From Nonomuraea sp. SYSU D8015 (lineage in GTDB: Bacteria > Actinomycetota > Actinomycetes > Streptosporangiales > Streptosporangiaceae): a DNA stretch of 64,000 nt. Every line of letters starts with the position of its first letter. Position 1 is the first letter of the stretch. The stretch is taken from positions 1-64,000 of the forward strand of contig NZ_VJYI01000035.1 of NCBI RefSeq assembly GCF_008065375.1. Direction: 5' to 3'. The position numbers and the translations under genes were made by a program. Positions 48,384-56,122 of the stretch are shown one piece after another. The notes under the pieces are model-generated. The model had not been told where the DNA came from, did no database searches, and saw only the letters and a list, made by a program, of their open reading frames with translations.

Positions 48384-48722
48384 TCAAATCTCACCCACCG
48401 CGCTGTCGACGTCGGAGTACACCTTGATCCGCCGATCCAGACCGGTGGTGCGGAGGATGCGCGCCACCGGCGCCTGCGGCGCGGCCAGTGACACGCCGCC
48501 GCCCTCCCCCGTCGCCAGCCGCCAGGCCTCGATCAGCACCGACAGTCCGCTGGAATCCATGAACGACAGCTGCTGCAGGTCGAGCACGAGTCTGGCGCCG
48601 TCCTGCTTGATGGCATCGCGTACCTCGTCGCGGAGGAACGGTGCAGTGAACAGGTCGAGCTCTCCCTCAACGGCCACCACCACGGCGTCTCCCAGGGCAT
48701 GTCGCGCAAGCCGCAGCTTCAT
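48384..48722 (-). CDS. STAS-domain anti-anti-sigma factor
   Basis: A 112-residue STAS protein. It has VVVAVEGELDLFTAPFLRDE, then VLDLQQLSFMDSSGLSVLIE with the phosphorylatable serine in the MDSSGL motif, and a C-terminal helix. Such proteins bind anti-sigma kinases when unphosphorylated. The likely enzyme partners are PAS-GAF-PP2C-HATPase proteins, one of which is encoded at 36891-39113. ATG 48722 is supported by the GGAGGGGCC just upstream. It is isolated, with the sigma factor it serves not visible here. Confidence 0.88.
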   Translation of the reverse strand: MKLRLARHALGDAVVVAVEGELDLFTAPFLRDEVRDAIKQDGARLVLDLQQLSFMDSSGLSVLIEAWRLATGEGGGVSLAAPQAPVARILRTTGLDRRIKVYSDVDSAVGEI

Positions 48723-48826
48723 TTGGCCCCTCCTCGATGAGCCACTGTACTTCGACATCCCCGGATAACGGGCATCCACAGACTACGAAGAGTCGGATAA
48801 AAGCCGCCAAGCGGGTCAGAACATCC

Positions 48827-49561
48827 TCACACCGCCGGGATGGCGAAGCCGTACGGGAGCTCCAGACGGTGTCTGGCCAGCAGTTCCGCATCCGCCAGCA
48901 GCTCGCGCGTGGGCCCGTCGGCGGCGATCACGCCGTCGGAGAGAATGAGCGAGCGCTCGCACAGCTCCAGCGCGTACGGCAGGTCGTGCGTGACCATGAG
49001 CACGGTCACGTCCAGGGAGCGCAGGATCTCGGCCAGCTCCCTCCGGGCGGCCGGGTCGAGATTGGACGAGGGCTCGTCGAGCACCAGGATCTCCGGCTCC
49101 ATGGCGAGCACCGTCGCCACCGCCACCCGGCGCCGCTGGCCGAACGACAAGTGGTGCGGCGGCCGGTCGATGGCCTCCAGCATGCCGACCCGGTCCAGCG
49201 CGTTCTTGACCACCCGGTCCAGGTCCTCGCCCCGCACGCCCGCGTTGGCCGGGCCGAAGGCCACGTCGTCCCTGACCGTGGGCATGAAGAGCTGGTCGTC
49301 GGGGTCCTGGAAGACCAGGCCGACGCGCTGCCTGACCTCTTTGAGCGTGTCCTTGCGCACCGGGGTCCCCGCCACGGCCACAGTGCCGTGCCCCGGGGTG
49401 AGGATCCCGTTGAGGTGCATGACGAGCGTGGTCTTGCCGGCGCCGTTCGGGCCGAGCAGGGCCACCCGCTCGCCGCGGGCGATCGACAGGTCCACGCCGA
49501 ACAGCGCCTGCGTGCCGTCCGGGTAGGCGTAGGCGAGCTGCCTGACTTCGAGAGAGTTCAC
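48827..49561 (-). CDS. cbiO: Cobalt/nickel ECF transporter ATPase
   Basis: A 244-residue ATPase of the CbiO family. Walker A is GPNGAGKTT, the Q-loop is VFQDPDDQLFMPTVRDDVAF (typical of CbiO), the signature is HLSFGQRRRVAVA and Walker B is ILVLDEPSSNLDP with THDLPYA following. GTG 49561 overlaps the cbiQ stop in GTGA. It is the only ATPase in the operon, so it would work as a homodimer. It supplies energy for import of Co(II) or Ni(II). Confidence 0.92.
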   Translation of the reverse strand: MNSLEVRQLAYAYPDGTQALFGVDLSIARGERVALLGPNGAGKTTLVMHLNGILTPGHGTVAVAGTPVRKDTLKEVRQRVGLVFQDPDDQLFMPTVRDDVAFGPANAGVRGEDLDRVVKNALDRVGMLEAIDRPPHHLSFGQRRRVAVATVLAMEPEILVLDEPSSNLDPAARRELAEILRSLDVTVLMVTHDLPYALELCERSLILSDGVIAADGPTRELLADAELLARHRLELPYGFAIPAV

Positions 49562-50313
49562 CACGTGAGTCCCAACACGGCGAGGGCTGCGGCGGGCAGG
49601 GCGAGGGCGGTCGCCCATTGGTGCGCGGATGCCGACATATCTTGAATTATCGGCATCCGTCCGGAGTATCCGCGGCTCAGCATCGCCAGATGCACCCGCT
49701 CTCCCCGCTCGTACGAGCGGATGAACAGCGCCCCGGCGGAGCGGGCGATCACAGGGATGTGCCGGAAATTCCGGGCCTCGAACCCGCGGGACTCCCGCGC
49801 CACCCGCATCCGCCGCATCTCTTCCATGATCACGTCCATGTACCTCAGCATGAACATGGCGATCTGCACCAGCAGGCTCGGCAGCCGCAGCCGCTGTGCC
49901 CCGATGAGGATGACCCGCGGCTCCGTGGTGGCCGCCAGCAGGATCGAGGCGGCCACCCCCAGTGTGGCCTTGGCCAGGATGTTCCACGCCGCCCAGAGGC
50001 CCGGCACGCTCAGCGAGAGCCCCAGCACGGTGATCCGCTCCCCCAGCCCGATGACCGGGATGAGGAACGCGAACAACACGAACGGCACCTCGATCACCAT
50101 CCGCCGGCCGACGTACGTCACCGGCACCCGCGCGGCCGCCGCGACCACGCCGAGCAGCACCGCGTACGCGGCGAACGCCCAGAACCGCTCACGCGGCGTG
50201 GCGACCACCACGATGGCGAACGCGAAGATCGCGAGCAGCTTGCACTGCGGCGGCAGCCGGTGGACGACCGAGCCGCCCGGCAGGTAGAGCTGATGGTGAT
50301 GTCCGGCGCCCAC
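49558..50313 (-). CDS. cbiQ: Cobalt/nickel ECF transporter transmembrane protein
   Basis: A 251-residue T component. It has five or so helices; the conserved coupling motifs in the long cytoplasmic helices appear as ARESRGFEARNFRHI (the first ARG-type motif) and LAMLSRGYSGRMP (the second). It begins MGAGHHHQLYLPGGSVVHRL; the early His residues are curious but not evidently metal ligands. It is 3 bases after the cbiM gene and overlaps cbiO by four bases. Confidence 0.91.
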   Translation of the reverse strand: MGAGHHHQLYLPGGSVVHRLPPQCKLLAIFAFAIVVVATPRERFWAFAAYAVLLGVVAAAARVPVTYVGRRMVIEVPFVLFAFLIPVIGLGERITVLGLSLSVPGLWAAWNILAKATLGVAASILLAATTEPRVILIGAQRLRLPSLLVQIAMFMLRYMDVIMEEMRRMRVARESRGFEARNFRHIPVIARSAGALFIRSYERGERVHLAMLSRGYSGRMPIIQDMSASAHQWATALALPAAALAVLGLTW

Positions 50314-50316
50314 GCG

Positions 50317-51324
50317 TCACACCTTGATCTTGTCTCGGCTTCTGGCGGCGTAGGCCACTCCCCCGGCGATGAGCAGCACGAGCCCGACGCCGATGATCCC
50401 GGCCACGCCCACGGGGATCCCGCCCACCTCACCGTAGTCGGCCAGTGCCCAACCCCCGAACAGGTGGTCGGCCGCCTGGTCGAGGAAGCCCTTGTTCTCG
50501 GCCACGGCCTCCAGCCCGTCGGGGTCCGAGGAGGCGAAGAACGACACGACACCGGCCAGCACCGCCGTCAGCCCGAGACCGCCGAGCAGGAACGGCTTGA
50601 GTGCGCCACGGACGGGGACCGGCTCCGGCTCGCCCACGGTCGTGGTCGTCCCCTCGGCGCCGCGCAGGAGCAGCGGCTTGGCCAGGCCGCGGGCGCCGTA
50701 CACGAGGTCGGGCCGGACGGCGAGCACCGCACCGACGGTCACCGCCGTGATCACGCCCTCACCGATGCCGATCAGCAGGTGCACGCCGCCCATCGCGGCC
50801 GCCACCGCCCCCACCTCGATCGGCGCCGTGCCGCCGATCCAGAACAGCAGCGTGAACACCAGCGCGGAGGCCGGCACGGAGATCAGCGCGGCCAGGAACG
50901 CCGCCAGCGTGACCCCGCCCTTGCCCCTGGCCAGCCCGGTGACCAGCCGGAAGACCGCCCAGCCGACGAGCACGGTGACGAGGCCCATGATCGTGATGTT
51001 GACGCCCAGCGCGGTCAGCCCGCCGTCGGCGAAGAACACCGCCTGCACCAGGAGGACCACGGCCATGCAGAGCACGCCGGTATAGGGCCCGACGAGTATC
51101 GCCGCCAGCGCGCCGCCCAGCAGGTGTCCGCTGGTGCCCGCGGCGACGGGGAAGTTGAGCATCTGGACCGCGAAGATGAAGGCCGCGACGAGGCCGGCCA
51201 TGGGCGCGGTCCTGTCATCGAGCTCGCGCCGCGCCCCACGCAGGCACACCGCGACCCCGGCAGCCGCCACCGCTCCGGCCGATACGGACGTTACTGCGTT
51301 GAAGAAGCCATCGGGTACGTGCAC
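50317..51324 (-). CDS. cbiM: CbiM substrate-binding component fused to a PDGLE (CbiN-like) domain
   Basis: A 335-residue membrane protein. Residues 1-220 are CbiM: it must start at GTG 51324, giving Met-His-Val-Pro-Asp-Gly, because the free N-terminal amine and His2 of the MHIPDG motif coordinate the metal in CbiM/NikM. GGGAGG lies seven bases before that GTG and so agrees. The motif VQMLNFPVAAGTSGHLLGGA provides further metal ligands. The last 110 residues form a CbiN-type domain with SSDPDGLEAVAE. The fusion replaces a separate cbiN gene. Cobalt or nickel specificity cannot be decided, and no cobalamin riboswitch is apparent. Confidence 0.92.
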   Translation of the reverse strand: MHVPDGFFNAVTSVSAGAVAAAGVAVCLRGARRELDDRTAPMAGLVAAFIFAVQMLNFPVAAGTSGHLLGGALAAILVGPYTGVLCMAVVLLVQAVFFADGGLTALGVNITIMGLVTVLVGWAVFRLVTGLARGKGGVTLAAFLAALISVPASALVFTLLFWIGGTAPIEVGAVAAAMGGVHLLIGIGEGVITAVTVGAVLAVRPDLVYGARGLAKPLLLRGAEGTTTTVGEPEPVPVRGALKPFLLGGLGLTAVLAGVVSFFASSDPDGLEAVAENKGFLDQAADHLFGGWALADYGEVGGIPVGVAGIIGVGLVLLIAGGVAYAARSRDKIKV

Positions 51325-51400
51325 GACCATGCCTCCCAAAAGGGGACGAACAAGCTTTCCTACTTTAGGACATCGTCTTGCACCTGCACATAGCTGGCAA

Positions 51401-53239
51401 TTACCGCACGATTCTCCTGACGATGGTCGCGGGTGTCAGCCTCCGCACCGCCGCGCTCAGCCGTCCCTTCCCCGACGTCGCGTACGGCCGCACCCTCCTG
51501 AAGACGCCCCGGCGCGGGGCGGTGACCGCCTCGGCGTCGGCCTCGATCCTGAAGCGGGTGGGTGGACCGCCCAGGTCGAGCTCCAGGTAGGCGTCCCAGG
51601 TGCCGGGCGCGAGCCGGCCCACCGCGAGCCTGGCCGTGAACCCGCCGCCGGGCAGCGCCACCACCTGCTCGGCCCGCTCCCGTCCGGTGCGCCGCTCGCG
51701 CCAGACCAGCCGCCTGATCGCCGCAGCCGCCGGGGCGGCGCCGGCGACGGTGACCTCGCCATCGACCAGCAGCCGCCGCCCGAGCGCCCACCTGGTCCTG
51801 ATGAGCCTGGCCGTGCCGGGCACCGCGACGACGTGCCCGCCGACGTCGATGCTGAGGTTGCCGTTGTCCTTGGTGAAGTACGGCATCACCACCACGTCGC
51901 CGATCAGCCTGGGCGGCGGCCGGGTGATGCCGCTGTCGCGCTCCGCGCCGAGCCGGCCGAAGCGCACCACGCCCTCCAGCTCGACCGCCACCCGCAGGTC
52001 CCAGACGCCGGAGCCGAGCTCGCCGGCCTCCACGCGGGCGGTGAACTCGCCGCCCTTGCGCTGCGCGGGGACGACCAGCTCGGCGGTGGGCTCGTACCGT
52101 GAGCGCAGCACCAGGCCCACGCCGTCGTCCCTGCTGATGCCGTCGAGCCGGGCGGCGCCGGTCACCACCAGGCGGTCGCCGTCCCAGCGCAGACCGGTCA
52201 GCCGGCGCCGGACGGTGGCGCTCTCGATGCGGGCCAGACGCACCAGGCGGTCGATGTCGTCGAGCGCGGTCGCCCGCTGCCGGTCGATGCTGCCCAGCCG
52301 CTCGTGCACACCCGGCGTGTACCACTCTTCGCAGAGCGCGGCCACCTCCCGCGCGATGTCCTTGCGCCGGATGTCGTCGCTCTCCAGGAACACCGCCCCG
52401 AGCTGGGCGAACGCGTCGAGCCTGAAGTGCCTGCGGAGCAGGTGGTCTCGGAGGGGGCCCGGCTCGACGTGCCGGGCCATGAGGCGGATGGGCTCGCGGA
52501 TCATGGTGAGCCAGGCGATCGGGTCCCGGCTGCCCGGCTGCTGCATGACGCTGCTGCCGTCGGGCCTGGACACCAGGTGGTAGCAGTCGTAGTCGGCGAC
52601 CACGGAGATCACCCGGGCGTGGCAGTAAGCGTGGACGGTGAAGATGAGGTCCTCGCCGACCAGCATGCCCTCGCCGAACCTGATGCGGTGGCGTTCGAGC
52701 AGCTCCCTCCTGAACAGCTTGAAGCAGCACAGGCTGTTGTAGACGGTGCTGTCGCCCAGCTCCACCCGGTCGGCGCTGTGCTGGAACATCGACACCGGCG
52801 CCCGTCTGCCGTGCCCCACGATCTTGCCGAGGACGATGTCGGAGCCGTTCCTGTCGCCCATGGCGACCATGCGCTCCAGCGCCTCGGGGCCGAGGTAGTC
52901 GTCGGCGTCGCAGAAGAACACGTAGCGGCCGGTGGCGTGCGCGAGGCCGACGTTGCGCGGACGGCCGGCGCCGCCGCTGCTCTCGATGCGCACCACCCGG
53001 ACGTTGTCCTTGTGATAGGCGGCGTAGAGGTCGAGGAGGTCGGCGCTGCCGTCCGTGGAGCCGTCGTCGACGACCACGATCTCCTTCTTGACCCGCTGCA
53101 CGAGTGCGGACGTCAGGCATCTGTCGAGATAGTCCCGGCAGTTGTGCGCGGGGATGACGACGCTGACGTCCACCGCGTCGTCACCATTGTCCCCTGCCAC
53201 CCGCATCTCCCACCGTCCCGGACTACGTTGCGTCGCCAT
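51401..53239 (-). CDS. Family 2 glycosyltransferase with tandem C-terminal beta domains
   Basis: A 612-residue GT-A enzyme. The catalytic domain (about 20-235) has DVSVVIPAHNCRDYLDRCLT, VVVDDGSTDGSADLL and the metal motif FCDADDYLGPEAL, with GEDLIFTVHAY as the putative catalytic-base region. The following 370 residues look like helical linker then at least two beta-sandwich modules (VVTGAARLDGISRDDGVG; VDGEVTVAGAAP), an arrangement like the teichoic-acid glycosyltransferases of the TarS/TagF neighbourhood. Action on wall polymers is inferred. It reads towards the metal-transporter genes but is not clearly in their operon. Start at 53239 or 53206 is open. Confidence 0.83.
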   Translation of the reverse strand: MATQRSPGRWEMRVAGDNGDDAVDVSVVIPAHNCRDYLDRCLTSALVQRVKKEIVVVDDGSTDGSADLLDLYAAYHKDNVRVVRIESSGGAGRPRNVGLAHATGRYVFFCDADDYLGPEALERMVAMGDRNGSDIVLGKIVGHGRRAPVSMFQHSADRVELGDSTVYNSLCCFKLFRRELLERHRIRFGEGMLVGEDLIFTVHAYCHARVISVVADYDCYHLVSRPDGSSVMQQPGSRDPIAWLTMIREPIRLMARHVEPGPLRDHLLRRHFRLDAFAQLGAVFLESDDIRRKDIAREVAALCEEWYTPGVHERLGSIDRQRATALDDIDRLVRLARIESATVRRRLTGLRWDGDRLVVTGAARLDGISRDDGVGLVLRSRYEPTAELVVPAQRKGGEFTARVEAGELGSGVWDLRVAVELEGVVRFGRLGAERDSGITRPPPRLIGDVVVMPYFTKDNGNLSIDVGGHVVAVPGTARLIRTRWALGRRLLVDGEVTVAGAAPAAAAIRRLVWRERRTGRERAEQVVALPGGGFTARLAVGRLAPGTWDAYLELDLGGPPTRFRIEADAEAVTAPRRGVFRRVRPYATSGKGRLSAAVRRLTPATIVRRIVR

Positions 53240-53530
53240 CCCGTTTCAGTATGTGACGAAGAGTCGCCGTCGTGGGGCCCGATCGGACGTCTTCATCCGC
53301 GGCTTTTGCGGACAACGGATATTGGCGGGCATTCTTCGAATAAGACCCCGCAGAGTGGCCAAATACCGCATTCGGTCCGCACCGAACGAGTTTCAGGGAA
53401 GAGCTTTTCCCACCCGGGCATAGAAACCTCCCCGGCAGGAGCGCTGAGGTACTCCCAGACTTCCCCAGTGATCCGCAACCGGCTGTTGCGCGTCTACAGT
53501 TAGGCAACCTTGACCGGGAGGTGGCGGGAA

Positions 53531-53890
53531 ATGGGATCGGATCTCCGCAGGCGGACGGCCGTCGGCTCGGCCGTGCACACTGCTGAGTTCATCGTCTCCT
53601 CGGCGCGGCTGGCTGAGCTGTACGAGTGCTCCGCACTGCTGCGCCGTACGAGAATGCGGGCCGAAGAGATCGTCGGCGAGGCCCGCGCCTTGCTGGCCGA
53701 GGCCGAGCAGCAAGGCGACGCCGATCGCATCCTGCGCCTGCGCGCCGAGGTGGAGCAGGCGCGGCAGGCGTACTGCAAGGTGCTGAACGCCTACGTGACG
53801 ATCTGCCGCAGGATCAACGAGGAGCGACAGGCCATCCTGCAGGCGCAGATGGAGCGAGATCGGCTTGCGGGGTTGTCAGGTGTGGCCTGA
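53531..53890 (+). CDS. Coiled-coil protein of unknown function
   Basis: A 119-residue protein that is nearly all helix. After MGSDLRRRTAVGSAVHTAEF it is a coiled coil (RMRAEEIVGEARALLAEAEQ and RLRAEVEQARQAYCKVLNAY). GGGAGG lies nine bases before ATG 53531, and an upstream TTG reading at 53510 is less likely. No family is recognised. It stands 18 bases before the zinc-finger gene and may be co-transcribed with it. The preceding 290 bases contain no gene, and a weak -10 (TACAGT at 53494-53499) may drive this pair. Confidence 0.6.
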   Translation: MGSDLRRRTAVGSAVHTAEFIVSSARLAELYECSALLRRTRMRAEEIVGEARALLAEAEQQGDADRILRLRAEVEQARQAYCKVLNAYVTICRRINEERQAILQAQMERDRLAGLSGVA

Positions 53891-53908
53891 CAGGCTTAGT
53901 GTCAGGCC

Positions 53909-54274
53909 ATGCCTGACTGGACGGACAAGGCCCGCTGCTCCTTCTGCCACAAGAAGAGCACGGACGTCGACACGCTCATTGCCGGTCCCGGTGTACACAT
54001 TTGCGACCAGTGCGTCGAACTGTGCAATGCGATCCTCGAAGAGGAACGACTCGTCTCCTCCTCCGAGCCCCGGCTTCCCGCGTGGGAATCCATGACCGAT
54101 GAACAAATACTCGACCACCTCCCGAAAATCGCGGCCGTACAGGAGCAGGTCGACGACAACCTGCGCGATTGGGTGGCGCACCTACGCACCAGGGACGTCA
54201 GCTGGGAGCGCATCGGCGCCTCGCTCGGCATGACGCGCCAATCGGCGTGGGAACGGTTCAGAACCGAGACATAG
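53909..54274 (+). CDS. ClpX-type zinc finger protein with C-terminal HTH
   Basis: A 121-residue protein. Residues 1-45 are a ClpX C4 zinc-binding domain (ARCSFCHKKSTDVDTLIAGP and HICDQCVELCNAIL), with the four cysteines of CxxC...CxxC. The rest of ClpX, the AAA+ motor, is absent. The C-terminus is a helix-turn-helix-like segment RTRDVSWERIGASLGMTRQS followed by AWERF. In ClpX the zinc domain binds adaptor proteins. This stand-alone form could tie a DNA-binding module to the ClpXP adaptor interface, or be an independent regulator. Proteins with this layout are known in actinomycetes without assigned role. Confidence 0.82.
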   Translation: MPDWTDKARCSFCHKKSTDVDTLIAGPGVHICDQCVELCNAILEEERLVSSSEPRLPAWESMTDEQILDHLPKIAAVQEQVDDNLRDWVAHLRTRDVSWERIGASLGMTRQSAWERFRTET

Positions 54275-54324
54275 GTGTAAACCGTTGTGACTCCTGCGGC
54301 GTCGTTTACTCAGGGAGGCCCGCT

Positions 54325-54432
54325 ATGTGCGTCCTTGACGGCCTTGCGGCACCGGATCTCGACGAGCTCCATCTGGAGCTGGTCCTCGTCCTCGCGCTGC
54401 ACGAAGAGGCAGAACGGCTAGCCGCCGAATGA
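54325..54432 (+). CDS. Small ORF, 35 residues
   Basis: ATG 54325 is preceded by AGGGAGG, six bases away, an excellent ribosome binding site. The product has 35 residues: MCVLDGLAAPDLDELHLELV followed by LVLALHEEAERLAAE. It is acidic and leucine-rich, and would form an amphipathic helix. A perfect 16-base-pair terminator follows five bases after the stop. The combination suggests a true gene that gene finders would drop. It is 50 bases after the zinc-finger/HTH gene. No function is known. Confidence 0.5.
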   Translation: MCVLDGLAAPDLDELHLELVLVLALHEEAERLAAE

Positions 54433-54436
54433 ACGG

Positions 54437-54474
54437 GCTCCAGCTCCCCGGCCCCTGCGCCGGGGAGCTGGAGC
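54437..54474. terminator. Bidirectional terminator
   Basis: A perfect 16-base-pair stem (GCTCCAGCTCCCCGGC with its complement) closes a six-base loop. It lies between the small ORF and the convergent CGNR-like gene. Confidence 0.88.
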
Positions 54475-54498
54475 AGGGGGGCCGGCCACGCTCTTCTT

Positions 54499-55068
54499 TC
54501 ACTCCGCCTTGCCCCTGGCGCGGAAGGCGGCCGTCTTGACGCGGTTCTGGCAGGCCGTGGAGCAGAACCTGCGGGTGCCGTTGCGGGAGACGTCCACGTA
54601 GACGCGGTCGCAGTGCGGCGCCGTGCAGACGCCGAGGCGGTCGGCGAACTCGGTGCCCAGCACGATCGCGAGCCCCGTGGCGCACCTCGCCGCCCACTCG
54701 CCGCCCAGTGTGCTGCCGGGGCCGTGGAAGTGCAGATGCCAGGGCTCGCCGTCGTGCTTGACCAGCATCGGCCTGGCACGCGTCTCCTCCAGCAGCACGT
54801 TGACCAGCGTGGCGGCGGTGTCGACATCACCGTCGGCCACGGCGGCGAAGACCGCGCGCAGGCGTGCCGCGACCTCGACCAGCTCGGCGCCCTCGGCCTC
54901 GGTGAGCTCGCGCTGGGCGGCGTAGACGCTGCGCAGGCCCTCGGTGGCGGCCGCGCCGGGGGCGGTCGGCGCGGGGAAGGCGCGCCCGCGCCTCTCGCCC
55001 GGGGTCAGCGCGTTCACCAGCGCCACCGTGGCCGCGACCACGGTATCTGTGTGACCGTTGTAATCCAA
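54499..55068 (-). CDS. CGNR-like zinc finger protein (ABATE domain)
   Basis: A 189-residue protein with an N-terminal ABATE-type domain (LDYNGHTDTVVAATVALVNA) and a C-terminal zinc finger: VCTAPHCDRVYVDVSRNGTR then RFCSTACQNRVKTAAFRARG. The usual CGNR motif reads CQNR here; the four cysteines are in place. The family are probable stress-response transcription regulators. TTG 55068 is preferred because it starts directly at the domain and leaves 72 bases to the divergent methyltransferase; TTG 55110 would overlap that region. It likely shares control with the divergent gene. Confidence 0.82.
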   Translation of the reverse strand: MDYNGHTDTVVAATVALVNALTPGERRGRAFPAPTAPGAAATEGLRSVYAAQRELTEAEGAELVEVAARLRAVFAAVADGDVDTAATLVNVLLEETRARPMLVKHDGEPWHLHFHGPGSTLGGEWAARCATGLAIVLGTEFADRLGVCTAPHCDRVYVDVSRNGTRRFCSTACQNRVKTAAFRARGKAE

Positions 55069-55140
55069 TTGACCAGTTACACCTTTGTGGTTTAGCTTGT
55101 GACTGCCCAAAGCTTAGACGACAGTCACAAGGAGATTCTC

Positions 55141-55890
55141 GTGCTCACTCACGATGTCGCACTGGAGTGGATCACGCGCTGGGACCGCCAGCAGGAGCAC
55201 AACCTGCCCGACCGGGAGGAGCGCTTCACCGCCCTGATCGACGCCGTGGAGGCGCTCGGGCGGCCCGATCCGCTGGTCATCGACCTGGGGTGCGGTCCGG
55301 GCTCGCTGTCGGTCCGGCTGCTCGACCGGCTGCCCAAGGCCACAGTGGTGCCGGTGGACGCCGATCCGCTGCTGCTCGGGCTCGGGCGGGCCGCCTATCC
55401 GCAGCTCACGTTCGTCTCGGCCGATCTGCGGACGAGCGGGTGGACGGAGCTGCTCGGCCTGGACCGGCCGGCCGACGCCGCGGTGAGCACGACGGCGCTG
55501 CACTGGATCTCCGAACCGGACCTGCGGCGTGTCTACGGCGAACTGGCGAGCGTGCTGCGGCCCGGCGGGGTGCTGCTCAACGGCGACCACATGATCAGCG
55601 ACACCCCGGTGCTGGCGCGGCTGGAGAACGCGCTGCGCGAGCGCGAGATCGAGCGGACGTTCGGCGCGGACCGGCCCGAGGAGTGGCGGGCCTGGTGGGA
55701 CGCGATCGCGGCGGAACCGGCGTTCGCCGCACTCGACCAGGAGCGCACCACCGCCGGCGTGCATCACCACGGCTCCGAGTCGGAGCTGATGGCGCAGCAC
55801 GTCGAGGCCCTCAGGGACGCGGGCTTCACCGAGATCGGGACGCTGTGGCAGCGCGGGAACAACCGGCTGCTGTGCGCCGTGCGCGGGTGA
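55141..55890 (+). CDS. Class I SAM-dependent methyltransferase
   Basis: A 249-residue methyltransferase. Motif I is LVIDLGCGPGSLSVRLLDRL, the acidic loop follows in VVPVDADPLLLGLG, motif IV is AVSTTALHWISEPDLRRVYG and LRPGGVLLNGDHM follows. It resembles the trans-aconitate methyltransferase/UbiE-like group. GTG 55141 is chosen: AAGGAG lies six bases upstream. The longer start at GTG 55099 would have no ribosome site. It is divergent from the CGNR-like regulator. Substrate unknown. Confidence 0.83.
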   Translation: MLTHDVALEWITRWDRQQEHNLPDREERFTALIDAVEALGRPDPLVIDLGCGPGSLSVRLLDRLPKATVVPVDADPLLLGLGRAAYPQLTFVSADLRTSGWTELLGLDRPADAAVSTTALHWISEPDLRRVYGELASVLRPGGVLLNGDHMISDTPVLARLENALREREIERTFGADRPEEWRAWWDAIAAEPAFAALDQERTTAGVHHHGSESELMAQHVEALRDAGFTEIGTLWQRGNNRLLCAVRG

Positions 55891-55897
55891 GCCGAAT

Positions 55898-55972
55898 AGG
55901 TGCGCCTTTCCGCCGCTGGTATGGGCCACCCACGCGTCACCGGCGTCGCCGCCGGGCCGGAAAGACGCACCT
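55898..55972 (+). terminator. Long-stem hairpin after the methyltransferase gene
   Basis: AGGTGCGCCTTTCCG (55898-55912) pairs with CGGAAAGACGCACCT (55958-55972) with a single mismatch, around a 45-base interior. It begins 8 bases beyond the stop codon. It may protect or end the message, but the large interior is unusual for an intrinsic terminator. Confidence 0.5.
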
Positions 55973-56122
55973 GCTACCCACGGTAACGTGTCGAACACGT
56001 TCAGGGAACCCGTAGGCGCTGCCACCTCCGTCGGTTCCTTGGCAGGCGAGTGAAAGACTGATGAAAGAACGGGTGCCGACTCTGTCGTGGTGTCACTTCG
56101 GAAACGACAGGAAGGCGGGACG

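Noticed and set aside
51325..51400. Cobalamin riboswitch before cbiM
   Set aside because: Only about 75 bases separate cbiM from the glycosyltransferase gene, too short, and no B12-box-like sequence was seen.
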